A DNA stretch of 64,000 bases, taken from Leptotrichia sp. oral taxon 847. GTDB taxonomy: Bacteria > Fusobacteriota > Fusobacteriia > Fusobacteriales > Leptotrichiaceae. The notes below the pieces were generated by a model. It did no database searches, was not told the DNA's origin, and saw only the letters and a program-made list of their open reading frames with translations. A program made the position numbers and the translations under genes. Shown piece after piece: positions 8,946-18,512 of the stretch. Numbering within the stretch: position 1 is the first letter of the stretch; each line of letters opens with the position of its first letter. The stretch covers positions 1,550,001 to 1,614,000 of the forward strand of contig NZ_CP014231.1 of assembly GCF_001553645.1 (NCBI RefSeq), in the 5' to 3' direction.

Positions 8946-10163
8946 CTATAAATCAAATTCTTTAGCAAATAATTTAGCCACTCTTTTTCCCATCACTTCA
9001 TCGACAATTAGAGAAATACTTATTTCCGAAGTTGAAATTTGGTGAAAACTTATGTCGTTTTCTGCTAAAATTTTGAACATTTTTGAAGCTACGCCTACAT
9101 TACTTATTAATCCTATTCCTACGATTGAAACTTTTGTAACATAAGGGTTTATTATAAAAGAAGTATTTTCATATTTTGCTTCAATTTTTTCTCCAATTTT
9201 TTCAAGCGCCGCCATATCAGTTTTTGGACAAGTAAAGGCAAAGCTTCCGTGATGGCTTGAAACATCGTTTTGACTTATCATATCTACATTTATTCCGCTT
9301 TTTTCTGCTTTTTCAAAAATTTCGTAGACATTTTGTGCATTTGTTGGAATTTCTTCCACATTCACCATTATTGTATTTTCGTTTATTGACACTCCCGTGA
9401 TTACTTTTTGTTCCATGTTTTTATTCTCCTTTATTTTTTCGATTGAAGTTATTATTGTTCCATTTTTTTCACCCAATGATTTTCCTACGTAAATTTCAAC
9501 GCCATATTTTCCACCTAGTTCAACAGCACGGGGTTCCATCACTCCAGCTCCCAAATAAGCCAATTCCATCATTTCATCGTAAGAAATAAACGGCAATTTT
9601 TTTGCATCACTATAAACTCTTGGATCAATTGAATAAATTCCGTCAACATCTGTATAAATTTCACATTTTGCTTTTAAAGCCGCTGCTAGTGCCACTGCTG
9701 ATGTGTCAGAACCACCACGTCCTAGAGTTGTAACATCTCCTGCTTCATTCACTCCTTGAAATCCAGCTACTACGACAATTTTTCCACTTTTTAAATGTTT
9801 TTTTATAATGTTCGCATCAATGTCGACAATTCTGTTTTTCATATAATGTCCGCTTGTTTTGATACCCGCTTGAGCTCCTGTTAACGAAATTGCGTCATAT
9901 CCCAAAGTTTTTAGAGCAATACTTAAAAGTGAAATTGTCTGCTGTTCCCCTGTTGACATAAGTCTGTCCATTTCTCTTGAATCTGGATTTTCTGTTATTT
10001 CGAAAGCTAATTTAATTAATGCGTCAGTTGTCTTTCCCATCGCAGAAACTACGACAACAACATCGTTTCCAGCGTCTTTTACATTTCCTAAATATTTAGC
10101 AATGTTCATAATTTTTTCTGTTGTGGCAACCGAAGTACCACCATATTTATGCACAATAATCAC
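8946..10163 (-). CDS. lysC: Aspartate kinase
   Basis: 405 residues. It phosphorylates aspartate, the entry to the lysine, threonine and methionine pathways. An amino-acid kinase domain starts VHKYGGTSV and contains GRGGSDTSAVALA; two C-terminal ACT domains (about 260-405, including VSIVGIGLISNVGVASKMF) give allosteric feedback. The start is GTG (at 10163) with GGAAGG upstream. Its location behind a lysine riboswitch points to the lysine-sensitive isoform. Confidence 0.93.
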   Translation of the reverse strand: MIIVHKYGGTSVATTEKIMNIAKYLGNVKDAGNDVVVVVSAMGKTTDALIKLAFEITENPDSREMDRLMSTGEQQTISLLSIALKTLGYDAISLTGAQAGIKTSGHYMKNRIVDIDANIIKKHLKSGKIVVVAGFQGVNEAGDVTTLGRGGSDTSAVALAAALKAKCEIYTDVDGIYSIDPRVYSDAKKLPFISYDEMMELAYLGAGVMEPRAVELGGKYGVEIYVGKSLGEKNGTIITSIEKIKENKNMEQKVITGVSINENTIMVNVEEIPTNAQNVYEIFEKAEKSGINVDMISQNDVSSHHGSFAFTCPKTDMAALEKIGEKIEAKYENTSFIINPYVTKVSIVGIGLISNVGVASKMFKILAENDISFHQISTSEISISLIVDEVMGKRVAKLFAKEFDL

Positions 10164-10200
10164 AATAAATACACCTTCCTTTTTTATTTTTTAATTTTTA

Positions 10201-11511
10201 TTATAATTCAAAAATTTCATCATTTTTTATCAAATCTTCATAGTTTTCTCTTCTAACTGCCACTTTAGCTTTCCCATCTTTTACAAATACAACTGCTGGT
10301 GTTACCATTCTGTTATAGTGGCTTGACATTGTGTAGCAGTATGCTCCAGTTGTCCCAACTGCCACTATATCTCCAATTTTAGTTGATTTTGGCAATTTTC
10401 CCTTGTTTATGATAATATCTCCCGATTCGCATAGTTTTCCAGCAAGTGTGATTTCTCTTGTGTCAGTGTCATTTGGATTATTTACAACACAGGCTTCGTA
10501 TTCAGCTTGATAAAGTGCAGTTCTTATATTATCTGACATTCCTCCGTCGATGAACACATAAGTTTTTCCACCGACAGTTTCTTTTATTCCACCGACTTCG
10601 TAAAGAGTAGTTCCCGCATTTCCGACAATACTTCTTCCTGGCTCGATACAAAGTTCTTTAAATCCAATTTGGTATTTAATTTCCATCGCTTCTGTGTAGG
10701 TGATTATTTCAGATAGCACGTCTTCAATAGGTTTAGGGTCATCTTCCTCTTTGTAGTAAACTCCAAATCCACCACCCATATTTACAGTATGTATGATTAT
10801 TCCCAATTCTTTTTTTAATTTATCCAAATATTTGAAAATTTCTTCCAATGCAAAAATAAAAAATTTCGATTGAAAAATTTGTGAACCAATGTGAGTGTGA
10901 AATCCTTTAAAATCAATATAGGGACTATCGTTTAATCTTTTTACAATATCAATTAAATTTTCTTGAAATAATGAAATTCCAAATTTTGAAGTAAGTCCAG
11001 AAGTTTTGATGTAATGGTGCGTATGAGCTTCGATTCCAGGATCAATTCTCAGTAAAACCGCCTGTTTTTTTCCTTTTTCTAGACAAACTTTTTCAATTTT
11101 AGAAATTTCATCTTCATTATCTACAACAATTGTGTCAATTCCATATTCAACAGCCATTTCAATCTCATTTATAAGTTTGTTGTTTCCGTGCAAATGCACT
11201 CGTTTCATTGGAAATCCAGCTTTGTAGGCAGTATATAATTCTCCACCTGAAACAACATCTAAATCCAGTCCCTTTGATTCAACTAGCTTAATCATTCCAG
11301 TCGTAAGAAATGCCTTTCCAGCGTAAGCTATTCTCGTTTTAAATCTTGTTGAATGAAAAGCGTGTTTCATTTTGTCAATAGTAGTTTCAATAAGTTCCTG
11401 ATCCATCACATAAAGAGGTGTTTTAAACTCTTTTGCAAGGTTTAATGCGTCAACTCCGCCGATGGACAAGTTTCCTTTTTCGTTAATTTTTGAAGTTCCA
11501 AATAGTTTCAT
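10201..11511 (-). CDS. lysA: Diaminopimelate decarboxylase
   Basis: 436 residues. This PLP enzyme (fold III) converts meso-diaminopimelate to lysine. The PLP Lys lies in RIAYAGKAFLTTG; HIGSQIF and GGGFGVYY bind the phosphate, and the C-terminal CESGDII holds the catalytic Cys contributed across the dimer. The ATG follows AAAGGG. It is the first gene behind the lysine riboswitch, an arrangement that makes the last step of the pathway the most directly controlled. Confidence 0.95.
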   Translation of the reverse strand: MKLFGTSKINEKGNLSIGGVDALNLAKEFKTPLYVMDQELIETTIDKMKHAFHSTRFKTRIAYAGKAFLTTGMIKLVESKGLDLDVVSGGELYTAYKAGFPMKRVHLHGNNKLINEIEMAVEYGIDTIVVDNEDEISKIEKVCLEKGKKQAVLLRIDPGIEAHTHHYIKTSGLTSKFGISLFQENLIDIVKRLNDSPYIDFKGFHTHIGSQIFQSKFFIFALEEIFKYLDKLKKELGIIIHTVNMGGGFGVYYKEEDDPKPIEDVLSEIITYTEAMEIKYQIGFKELCIEPGRSIVGNAGTTLYEVGGIKETVGGKTYVFIDGGMSDNIRTALYQAEYEACVVNNPNDTDTREITLAGKLCESGDIIINKGKLPKSTKIGDIVAVGTTGAYCYTMSSHYNRMVTPAVVFVKDGKAKVAVRRENYEDLIKNDEIFEL

Positions 11512-11590
11512 TTAATTATTACCCTTTCATATTTATTTAATTTTTTTATTTTACTCAGCATTCATCTAATAATAAATTTGAAAAAATTAA

Positions 11591-11623
11591 TAATTAAAAA
11601 TGCTGATAATAGCATATCAGCAT
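11591..11623 (-). terminator. Riboswitch expression-platform terminator
   Basis: On the minus strand ATGCTGATA (11623-11615), a 6-base loop, TATCAGCAT (11608-11600), then TTTTTAATT. It lies between the lysine aptamer and lysA, where a regulated intrinsic terminator is expected. Confidence 0.8.
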
Positions 11624-11675
11624 ATAAAACATACATTTATCTTTAACCTTTAATTTTAAATAATGAATTATATCT

Positions 11676-11840
11676 GACAGCTCCCCATTATCTTTGTGAT
11701 AATGACAGTTCTACGGATATTCTCCACAGCCCCAGTATCAAAGCTGGTCAAACTTTGTACTTCGGCAATTATTCCTTTCAATTTATTTCATCAAATTGAC
11801 CATTCTCCGTAAATTTACTTATAATAATTGCACCTCTATC
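11676..11840 (-). promoter_or_regulatory. Lysine riboswitch (L box) aptamer
   Basis: Read on the minus strand, conserved lysine-riboswitch blocks appear in order: GATAGAGGTGC at the 5' side of P1, an AAGTA turn, GAAAGGAATAATTGCCGAAG, CTGGGGCTGT, and GGGGAGCTGTC closing P1 (GATAG pairs with CTGTC using one G-T). About 165 nt, the usual aptamer size. With the downstream terminator it should attenuate lysA-lysC-orf-dapF-dapA when lysine is plentiful. Block identity is recalled from known leaders such as B. subtilis lysC, not computed. Confidence 0.92.
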
Positions 11841-11855
11841 TTTTTTATATTTATT

Positions 11856-11884
11856 ATTATAACTAATTTTTTAAGTTTTGTAAA
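11856..11884 (-). promoter_or_regulatory. Promoter of the lysine operon
   Basis: Minus strand TTTACA (11884-11879), 17-bp spacer, TATAAT (11861-11856), ending about 15 bases before the aptamer. The -35 box lies just 6 bases beyond the frr stop codon, and no frr terminator is visible between them. Confidence 0.75.
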
Positions 11885-11890
11885 GAATTT

Positions 11891-12448
11891 TTACACAGTT
11901 AATAATTCTTTTTCTTTTGCAGCAAGAGCTGTGTCAATTGCAGCAATAAATTTATCTGTTGTTTTTTGAACTTTTTCTTCACTTGATTTTAGTTCATCTT
12001 CTGTAATTTCACTATCTTTTTCAAGTTTTCTTAATTTATTGTTGACGTCTTTTCTTATGTTTCTTATGGCAACTTTTCCTTCTTCAGCTTCTTTTTTTAC
12101 CATTTTTACATATTCTTTTCTTCTATCTTCGGTTAATTCAGGCACTACTAATCTTATGATATTTCCGTCGTTTGAAGGATTAAATCCTAAATTTGCCTGT
12201 AAAATTGTTTTTTCAATGGTTTTTATTAGTGATTTGTCCCATGGATCGATTACTAAAAGTCTTGCTTCTGGAGCTGAAATTGTCCCAACTTGATTAAGAG
12301 GAGTTGGTGCACCATAGGCTTCAACTGTAACACCGTCAAGCATAGATACATTCGCTCTACCTGCTCTTGTGTGAGAAAATCTTTCTTTTGTACTTTCAAC
12401 TGATTTTGACATTTTTTCTTCAACTTCTTTTAAAATTGTATTTAGCAT
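11891..12448 (-). CDS. frr: Ribosome recycling factor
   Basis: 185 residues, the exact family size. With EF-G it splits post-termination ribosomes. Typical stretches are FSHTRAGRANVSMLDGV, IDPWDKSLI, DGNIIRLVVPELTEDRR and the long helical arm NIRKDVNNKLRKLEK. GGTGG precedes the ATG. It follows pyrH by 19 bp, the common pyrH-frr pairing. Confidence 0.95.
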   Translation of the reverse strand: MLNTILKEVEEKMSKSVESTKERFSHTRAGRANVSMLDGVTVEAYGAPTPLNQVGTISAPEARLLVIDPWDKSLIKTIEKTILQANLGFNPSNDGNIIRLVVPELTEDRRKEYVKMVKKEAEEGKVAIRNIRKDVNNKLRKLEKDSEITEDELKSSEEKVQKTTDKFIAAIDTALAAKEKELLTV

Positions 12449-12467
12449 TTTTTTACCACCTTTTTAT

Positions 12468-13178
12468 TTATTTTTTTACTGTTGTTCCGATAGTTTCCCC
12501 TTGCGCCATCTTTAAAATATTACCTTCTTGAAGTGCGTTAAAAACTACGATTGGCATTTGATTTTCCCTACAAAGAGAAAGTGCGGCCGTGTCCATCACA
12601 CCTAAATTTTTTGAAATTGCTTCGTCAAATGAAACTGTGTCATATTTAACGGCATCGTCAAATTTCATAGGGTCTTTATCATAAATACCATCAACTTTTG
12701 TACCTTTAGCAAGTACGTCGGCCTGTATTTCCACAGCTCTTAGTGCTCCCGATGAATCTGTCGTAAAATAAGGGTTACTTGTCCCTCCCGCAAAAATTAC
12801 AACTCTTCCTTTTTCCAAATGTCTTATAGCTTTTCTTCTGATAAAAGGCTCAGCCACCTGTGGCATTTGAAGTGCAGTCATAACACGAGTTGGCACTCCC
12901 AAATTTTCTATTGCATTCTGAAGTGCAAGTCCATTCATGATAGTGGCAAGCATTCCCATTGTATCACCTGTAACTCTGTCAAAACCTTTCTCCATTCCAC
13001 TTATTCCACGAAAAATGTTTCCACCACCAATTACGATAGCTATTTCTACACCTTTTTCATGGACTTCTTTAATTTGTTTTGCAAAGCTTTCTAAAACTTC
13101 GTTTGAAAATCCAAACTCCTTGTTTCCTGCAAGTGCTTCACCACTTAATTTTAAAAGTATTCTTTTATATTTTAACAC
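12468..13178 (-). CDS. pyrH: UMP kinase
   Basis: 236 residues from the GTG at 13178, which places AAAGGG nine bases upstream and gives the family-typical N-terminus LKYKRILLKLSGEAL. An upstream TTG at 13187 touches the same ribosome site and is less likely. It phosphorylates UMP to UDP as a hexamer regulated by GTP and UTP. Landmarks are GGGNIFRG and the FAGGTSNPYFTTDS loop near the acceptor site. Confidence 0.93.
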   Translation of the reverse strand: MLKYKRILLKLSGEALAGNKEFGFSNEVLESFAKQIKEVHEKGVEIAIVIGGGNIFRGISGMEKGFDRVTGDTMGMLATIMNGLALQNAIENLGVPTRVMTALQMPQVAEPFIRRKAIRHLEKGRVVIFAGGTSNPYFTTDSSGALRAVEIQADVLAKGTKVDGIYDKDPMKFDDAVKYDTVSFDEAISKNLGVMDTAALSLCRENQMPIVVFNALQEGNILKMAQGETIGTTVKK

Positions 13179-13206
13179 AAAATTCAACCCTTTCGTAAAC
13201 TTTTTT

Positions 13207-13230
13207 AAAAAAAGGGGATTTTATCCCCTT
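13207..13230 (-). terminator. Intrinsic terminator between tsf and pyrH
   Basis: Minus strand AAGGGGAT-AAA-ATCCCCTT followed by TTTT. It lies 16 bases after the tsf stop, so rpsB-pspC-tsf can end here while some transcripts continue into pyrH-frr. Confidence 0.75.
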
Positions 13231-13245
13231 AGAATAATTAAATGA

Positions 13246-14127
13246 TTATTGTCCTAATTGTGCTGCTACTTCTGCGGCAAAATCTACTTCTTCTTTTTCA
13301 ATTCCTTCTCCAACTTTAAATCTGTCAAATGAAATAATTGTGTTTGGAGCGATAAATTTTTCAACAGTAACTTTGTCATCTCTTACATATTTTTGTTGAA
13401 TTAGACAATTTTCTTCGTAGAATTTTCTCATTTTACCTTCCAATATTTTTTCAATTATATTTGCAGGTTTTCCTTCAGCTGTCAATTGATGTCTTGCAAT
13501 CTCTTTTTCTCTATCCAAGTCAGCAGTTGTAACTTGTGATTTGTCTAAGTATTTAGGGTCCATTGCAGCCACGTGCATAGCGACACCTTTTGCTTTTTCA
13601 ATATTTTCGTCAGTTGCTTCACCATTTACATTTAATAAAACTCCAATTTTTCCGCCCAAATGAATATAAGTTTCGACAAATCCAGTAGTTGAAACTAATT
13701 TTAATCTTCTAATATTCATATTTTCACCAATTTTAGCGATTAATTCTGTCAAGTGAGTTTCAACAGTTTTTCCTTCAACTTCAAAAGCCTTTAATTCATC
13801 TTCACTTGTCAAGTCGTGATTTAAAGTCAATGCTACTAATTTTTCTCCAAAAGATTTGAATTCATCATTTTTAGCAACAAAGTCAGTTTCAGAGTTAATT
13901 TCTAGAATAGCTCCTTTTTTTCTATCTTCAGAAACTGCTGCGAAGACCAACCCTTCAGCTGCAACTCTTCCAGATTTTTTAGCCGCTTTTGCAATTCCCT
14001 TTTCTCTTAACCAGTCAATTGCTTTTTCAATATCTCCGTCAGTTTCTCCTAGTGCTTTTTTACAGTCAAGCATTCCTGCTCCAGTTCTTTCTCTTAATTC
14101 TTTAATAAGTGCTGTTGTAATTGCCAC
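13246..14127 (-). CDS. tsf: Elongation factor Ts
   Basis: 293 residues. It is the nucleotide-exchange factor of EF-Tu. The N-terminal UBA-like part has [17 protein letters not shown] and the core [10 protein letters not shown] motif that contacts EF-Tu; the dimerisation and C-terminal modules follow. It starts at GTG (14127) with AGGAGG. Usually tsf follows rpsB directly; here a small pspC gene lies between them. Confidence 0.95.
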   Translation of the reverse strand: MAITTALIKELRERTGAGMLDCKKALGETDGDIEKAIDWLREKGIAKAAKKSGRVAAEGLVFAAVSEDRKKGAILEINSETDFVAKNDEFKSFGEKLVALTLNHDLTSEDELKAFEVEGKTVETHLTELIAKIGENMNIRRLKLVSTTGFVETYIHLGGKIGVLLNVNGEATDENIEKAKGVAMHVAAMDPKYLDKSQVTTADLDREKEIARHQLTAEGKPANIIEKILEGKMRKFYEENCLIQQKYVRDDKVTVEKFIAPNTIISFDRFKVGEGIEKEEVDFAAEVAAQLGQ

Positions 14128-14197
14128 TTTTAATTCCTCCTATTTATTATTATCAGTTCTTTTTAATTCGGTAAAAAAATATTTGTTTTGATTATGA

Positions 14198-14392
14198 TTA
14201 ATATTCACCTGGATTGTCATTTAAAATTAAAGCGCAGACAATATATGCCAGTATTCCAGTTCCAAATCCAAATGCAAAAATAACCCAGATCACTCTTATA
14301 ACATTTGAATCAATATTAAGGTATTCCGCTATTCCTCCACAAACTCCTGCTATTTTTCTATCTTTTACTGATTTGTATAATTTTTTTTCCAT
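14198..14392 (-). CDS. PspC-domain membrane protein
   Basis: 64 residues from the ATG at 14392, which has AGGAGG; an ATG 24 bases upstream lacks such a site. The sequence starts KKLYKSVKDRKIAGVCGGIAEY in outline (PspC signature with AGVCGG) and continues into one membrane segment (VIRVIWVIFAFGFGTGILAYIV). PspC proteins respond to envelope stress. No pspA or pspB is visible. Its insertion between rpsB and tsf is unusual. Confidence 0.85.
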   Translation of the reverse strand: MEKKLYKSVKDRKIAGVCGGIAEYLNIDSNVIRVIWVIFAFGFGTGILAYIVCALILNDNPGEY

Positions 14393-14509
14393 AATATTTC
14401 CTCCTAAAATACACATTTTTTTGTAAATTATTTAACTAAAGAAACAAAGTAAATCTTTTTTAAAAAGTTAAATAATTTTGTATTTTGGCGTATCAAATTT
14501 TATATAATA

Positions 14510-15301
14510 TTATTCTTCAGTTGCTACTTCTTCTTCAACTGTTTCTTCTACAACTTCTTCAGTAGTTTCAAATTCTTCGTTTAATGGAGCAGTATCTTGA
14601 TCAGCATTTGCTTCAACTCCTCCGTTAGCTTCGATTGCAGCGTTTGCTATAATTTGAGAAAATAATTTTACTGATCTTATAGCGTCATCGTTTGCAGGGA
14701 TTTTGTAAGTTACTAAATCAGGATCTACATTTGTATCGATTAATGCGATTACAGGAATTCCTAATTTTTTAGCTTCTTCCAATGCCAAAAATTCTTTTTT
14801 GATGTCGACAACAAAAAGTGCCGCTGGCAAAGTGTTCATTTCTTTAATTCCACCGATATTTTTAGAAAGTTTTGCCATTTCTTTTCTAAGTAATCCTGCT
14901 TCTTTTTTAGTGTATGCTTCGTCTAAAGTTCCATCCGCATCCATTTCTTCTAATTCTTTTAATCTTTTTACTCTTTTTTTGATAGTTTCTAGGTTAGTTA
15001 AAAGTCCTCCTAACCATCTGTGGTTTACATAAAATCCTCCTGCTCTTTCGGCTTCTTCTTTAATAGCTTCCTGAGCTTGTTTTTTAGTTCCTACAAATAA
15101 AATTTTTCCACCATCTTCAGAAATTTGTCTTACAAATTCATAAGCTTTTTCAGTTGCTTCCAAAGTTTGGTGTAAATCCAAAATATGGATTCCGTTTCTT
15201 TCTGTAAAAATATAAGGTTTCATTTTTGGGTTCCATCTTTTTGCTTGATGTCCAAAATGTGCTCCTACTTCTAATAATTGTTTCATTGTAATTACTGCCA
15301 T
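14510..15301 (-). CDS. rpsB: 30S ribosomal protein S2
   Basis: 263 residues. The core is typical: [37 protein letters not shown], and [10 protein letters not shown] near the C-terminal domain. The last 25 or so residues form a strongly acidic Glu/Thr/Val tail not needed for the fold; such tails vary between phyla. AGGAGG precedes the ATG. It is the first gene of the rpsB-pspC-tsf unit, with a leader of roughly 110 nt. Confidence 0.95.
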   Translation of the reverse strand: MAVITMKQLLEVGAHFGHQAKRWNPKMKPYIFTERNGIHILDLHQTLEATEKAYEFVRQISEDGGKILFVGTKKQAQEAIKEEAERAGGFYVNHRWLGGLLTNLETIKKRVKRLKELEEMDADGTLDEAYTKKEAGLLRKEMAKLSKNIGGIKEMNTLPAALFVVDIKKEFLALEEAKKLGIPVIALIDTNVDPDLVTYKIPANDDAIRSVKLFSQIIANAAIEANGGVEANADQDTAPLNEEFETTEEVVEETVEEEVATEE

Positions 15302-15415
15302 TACTTTTTTCCTCCTAAATTTTTTTGGTTTTTTCTCCCACTTTTCTTTTGCAACAGATTACAAAACTCGTAACACCCTATCGCAAAATAATACAAAGTG
15401 TGATTAATTCACAGT

Positions 15416-15445
15416 ATTATAACATCGATATGTATTTTTTGTCAA
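15416..15445 (-). promoter_or_regulatory. Promoter of rpsB
   Basis: Minus strand TTGACA (15445-15440), 18-bp spacer, TATAAT (15421-15416). The leader of about 110 nt before rpsB is long enough for a ribosomal-protein autoregulatory structure, but no known motif is recognised. Confidence 0.75.
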
Positions 15446-15472
15446 ATGTAAAAATAAAATTAATTAATAAAA

Positions 15473-16813
15473 TCACAATTCTTCAACTAAAAATTTAAAA
15501 AAATCTAAATTTGAAAAAAAAGAAATATGTGGATAACCCGCAAGAATATTTTTTTTCCTATATCCACAAGTCCATTTTCTATTGTCATTTTTGCTGATTT
15601 TATAAAAAGTATTGTTTTCATTATTTTTTACTATTTCAGAATAGTGAAATTCGTGTCCTTTTAATTTTATCCCATTTTCTGTCTCAATATTTATATATCC
15701 AAAACGCTTGATATTGAGAGTTTTTCGCATTTTTATTTCCAAGTTGAAAATTCCACAAAAATCATAGATCTCACTGTTCAATAGATGGATTTTTTTAGCC
15801 AAATACATAAATCCGCCACATTCTGCATAAATTTTTGTCCCTTTTTCATATTCCTGCAAAATACTTTTTTTCATAGAAACATTGTTTTGCAGTTCCTTTG
15901 AAAAAAGTTCGGGATAGCCTCCGCCAAAATAAATAAAATTAATATTTTCTGGAATTTTTTTATCAGTAATTGGACTAAATTCATTTATTTCAAAACCACA
16001 AAATTTTAATAAGTCAATATTTTCTTGATAATAGAAAGAAAAAGCTCTGTCTCTTGCAATTGCAATTTTTTGACCACGGTATTTATCTTTTAATTTATTT
16101 ATTTTTTCCCAATTCTCAAAAGTCATTTTTGGCTCAAAATTTTTTGCAATCTTTTTTATTTTTTCCAAATCCAAATATTTTTTTCCAATTTCATAAAATA
16201 TTTTTTTTTGCTGTAAAATTTTGTTTTCATTCTCTTCAAATGCCAACTTTAGGCCCAAATGACGGCTTTCAAGCGCTAAATCCTCATTTTTTGGAACATA
16301 TCCCAGGCATTTTATTTTCGTATACTTTTCTACCGCTTCTTTTAGGCTCGAATAATGTCTTTGTGAACTAATATTATTTAAGATGACGCCACATATATTT
16401 ATTCTGGGATCCATCATTTTAAAGCCGAGTACAATAGCGGCACAGCTAGTAGAAATCGCTTTAGCATTTACAACCAAAATTACTGGAATATCCAAAATTC
16501 TTGCGACATGTGCTGTGCTAAAATTATCAAAGTCATTAGATAGTCCATCAAAAAGTCCCATAACTCCTTCGACAACTGCTATATCTTTATTTTGTGAATA
16601 AATTTCAAAAATATTTTTTACATTTTCTTCGCCAACCATAAAAATATCTAAATTATGCGACTTATTTCCTGTAAAAATTTCATGATAAGTTGTGTCAATG
16701 TAATCAGGACCCACTTTAAAAGGAGCGACATTTTCTAGACAAGACATAAGAATGCTTGTAACTGTCGTTTTACCGCTTCCGCTATTTGTTCCGGCAATCA
16801 ATATTTTCTTCAT
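15473..16813 (-). CDS. cbiA: Cobyrinate a,c-diamide synthase (CbiA type)
   Basis: 446 residues. It amidates the a and c side chains of cobyrinate using glutamine and ATP. A dethiobiotin-synthetase-like ATPase domain starts KILIAGTNSGSGKTTVTS (P loop) and contains VEGVMGLFDG; the C-terminal class I glutamine amidotransferase domain has YFGGGYPELF and the nucleophilic Cys in YAECGGFMYL. GAAAGG precedes the ATG. Only a cobD-like gene accompanies it here, so the rest of cobalamin synthesis must lie elsewhere or be lost. Confidence 0.85.
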   Translation of the reverse strand: MKKILIAGTNSGSGKTTVTSILMSCLENVAPFKVGPDYIDTTYHEIFTGNKSHNLDIFMVGEENVKNIFEIYSQNKDIAVVEGVMGLFDGLSNDFDNFSTAHVARILDIPVILVVNAKAISTSCAAIVLGFKMMDPRINICGVILNNISSQRHYSSLKEAVEKYTKIKCLGYVPKNEDLALESRHLGLKLAFEENENKILQQKKIFYEIGKKYLDLEKIKKIAKNFEPKMTFENWEKINKLKDKYRGQKIAIARDRAFSFYYQENIDLLKFCGFEINEFSPITDKKIPENINFIYFGGGYPELFSKELQNNVSMKKSILQEYEKGTKIYAECGGFMYLAKKIHLLNSEIYDFCGIFNLEIKMRKTLNIKRFGYINIETENGIKLKGHEFHYSEIVKNNENNTFYKISKNDNRKWTCGYRKKNILAGYPHISFFSNLDFFKFLVEEL

Positions 16814-17049
16814 TTTTTTCCTTTCTTTTTTACATAAATTAATTTTTTTAAGTTAATTTTCTCATAATATTTTCTTACGCCTTTTGTTAAATCTTTAGAG
16901 CCAGTTCAGGAACTCTTCGCCTTATGAAAAGAAAAAAAGAAAAAGATTATTAAATAAAAAAAATTAATAATCAAAAAAATTACGTTTGAAAATGTTTTTG
17001 ACTCAAATGTTAACTTTTTTTAATTTATAAAAATAACTTTGAAACAAAT

Positions 17050-18162
17050 CTAATATGTCTGATTTTCTTGTGACAAAATTTCTTTTAATATTTTTAAAAC
17101 AAAATCATTGTTTTTTCTATCTTTTATAGCGAGTCTAAAATATTTTTTGCCCAAAAAAATAAAATTTGAAGCATCTCTAATTAAAATTCCGTGTTTTAGC
17201 ATTTCTTCCTGTAATTTTTTAGAATCCATCCCTTTTTCAAATATTTCTTTTTTTATTTTTACTAAAATAAAATTTACTTCTGTTTTAAAGACTTCGATTT
17301 CTTTAATTTCTGATAATTTTTTAAACATATATATTTTTTCTTCTTTTATCCAATCTTCAGTCTTTTTTATGTAGTCCAAATCGTCTAATGCACAGATTCC
17401 AGCAATTTCAGCTAAGCTGTTTACACTCCACGGCTCTTTTTTTTCGTTCATTTTGCAAATGATTTCTTTATCAAAACCAATTCCATATCCAAGCCTTAAT
17501 CCTGGTATTGCAAAAAATTTTGTAAACGCCCGAATCACAAATAAATTTTTTTTATTAATTTTTGTCTGAATAATTGTTTCTTTTTTCCAATTTTGGATAA
17601 ATTCAATAAAAGCTTCATCCACAAGTAATTTTGCGCCTTTTTGATTACATTTTTCTAAAATTTTTTCCATTTCATCTTTTTTTAAAAATTTTCCTGTCGG
17701 ATTATTTGGATTGCAAATTATAACTAAGTCATAATTTTTTTCCATTTCATTTTCAAATTTTTTTTGATTAAATTTAAAGTTTTCTTCTTCGTCCAATTTA
17801 AAATAATTAATTTTGACACTGTTTTGCAAACTTTTTACTGCTCTTTCATATTCTCCGAAAGTTGGCGATACAATTAAAACTTTTTTTAAATTTAAAACTT
17901 TTATAATTAAAAATATAATTTCTGTTGCTCCGTTTCCTAGGATTATATTTCCAAGATCAACTTTAATTTTTTCAGAAATTCTTTTTTTCAGTTTAAAATA
18001 ATCTGGATCGGGATACTTTTCAATACTTTCAAAATTTTCTAAAATTGTTTTTTTTAAATTTTCTGATATTCCAAAAGGATTGATATTTGAGCTGTAATCC
18101 AATATATTTTTTATTTTTTTTTCTCGAAAAATTTTATAAATATTTCCACCATGAAAATCCAT
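17050..18162 (-). CDS. cobD: Threonine-phosphate decarboxylase-like PLP enzyme
   Basis: 370 residues, fold-I aminotransferase of the HisC/CobD branch. The N-terminus HGGNIYKIF followed by DYSSNINPFG and YPDPDYFKL is characteristic of CobD, which makes aminopropanol phosphate for the cobalamin nucleotide loop. The PLP Lys is in AFTKFFAIPGLRLGY and the Asp in LVDEAFIEF. HisC is the alternative, but the cbiA neighbour favours CobD. No strong ribosome site lies next to the ATG; GGAAAGGAG is about 30 bases upstream. A 236-bp gap to cbiA shows no clear promoter. Confidence 0.78.
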   Translation of the reverse strand: MDFHGGNIYKIFREKKIKNILDYSSNINPFGISENLKKTILENFESIEKYPDPDYFKLKKRISEKIKVDLGNIILGNGATEIIFLIIKVLNLKKVLIVSPTFGEYERAVKSLQNSVKINYFKLDEEENFKFNQKKFENEMEKNYDLVIICNPNNPTGKFLKKDEMEKILEKCNQKGAKLLVDEAFIEFIQNWKKETIIQTKINKKNLFVIRAFTKFFAIPGLRLGYGIGFDKEIICKMNEKKEPWSVNSLAEIAGICALDDLDYIKKTEDWIKEEKIYMFKKLSEIKEIEVFKTEVNFILVKIKKEIFEKGMDSKKLQEEMLKHGILIRDASNFIFLGKKYFRLAIKDRKNNDFVLKILKEILSQENQTY

Positions 18163-18350
18163 ATTTAAAAAAATATGATAATTATCACATTTCTCCTTTC
18201 CTTATAAAAATTTTATAAAAAAATTATATCAAAATTTCTCTTTTTTTTCTACAAAACTAAAAATAAAGATTGTATTTTTTTGAAAGTCCTTCATTTCAAC
18301 TGATTTTTAGGAAATTTTCAAAAAAATGTTAAAAGTTGTAAAATAAAGTG

Positions 18351-18379
18351 TTGACAAAATATTTTATTTATGATATTAT
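18351..18379 (+). promoter_or_regulatory. Promoter of the tRNA cluster
   Basis: TTGACA (18351-18356), 17-bp spacer, TATTAT (18374-18379), about 50 bases before tRNA-Pro. Confidence 0.75.
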
Positions 18380-18428
18380 ATTTCTTGTCCAACGGTGATA
18401 AGAAAGCGAAAACCTTGTTGCTTAGGAA

Positions 18429-18505
18429 CGGTGTATAGCGCAGTTCGGTAGCGCACCTGCCTTGGGAGCAGGGGGTCGTAGGTTCAAATCCTACTACACC
18501 GACCA
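18429..18505 (+). tRNA. tRNA-Pro (anticodon TGG)
   Basis: 77 nt. Acceptor CGGTGTA pairs with TACACCG, discriminator A, encoded CCA. The anticodon loop CTTGGGA gives TGG. First of a five-gene cluster. Confidence 0.95.
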
Positions 18506-18512
18506 TTATTTT

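Noticed and set aside
16814-18428. Cobalamin riboswitch near cbiA/cobD
   Set aside because: No B12 box or recognisable aptamer blocks upstream of either gene.
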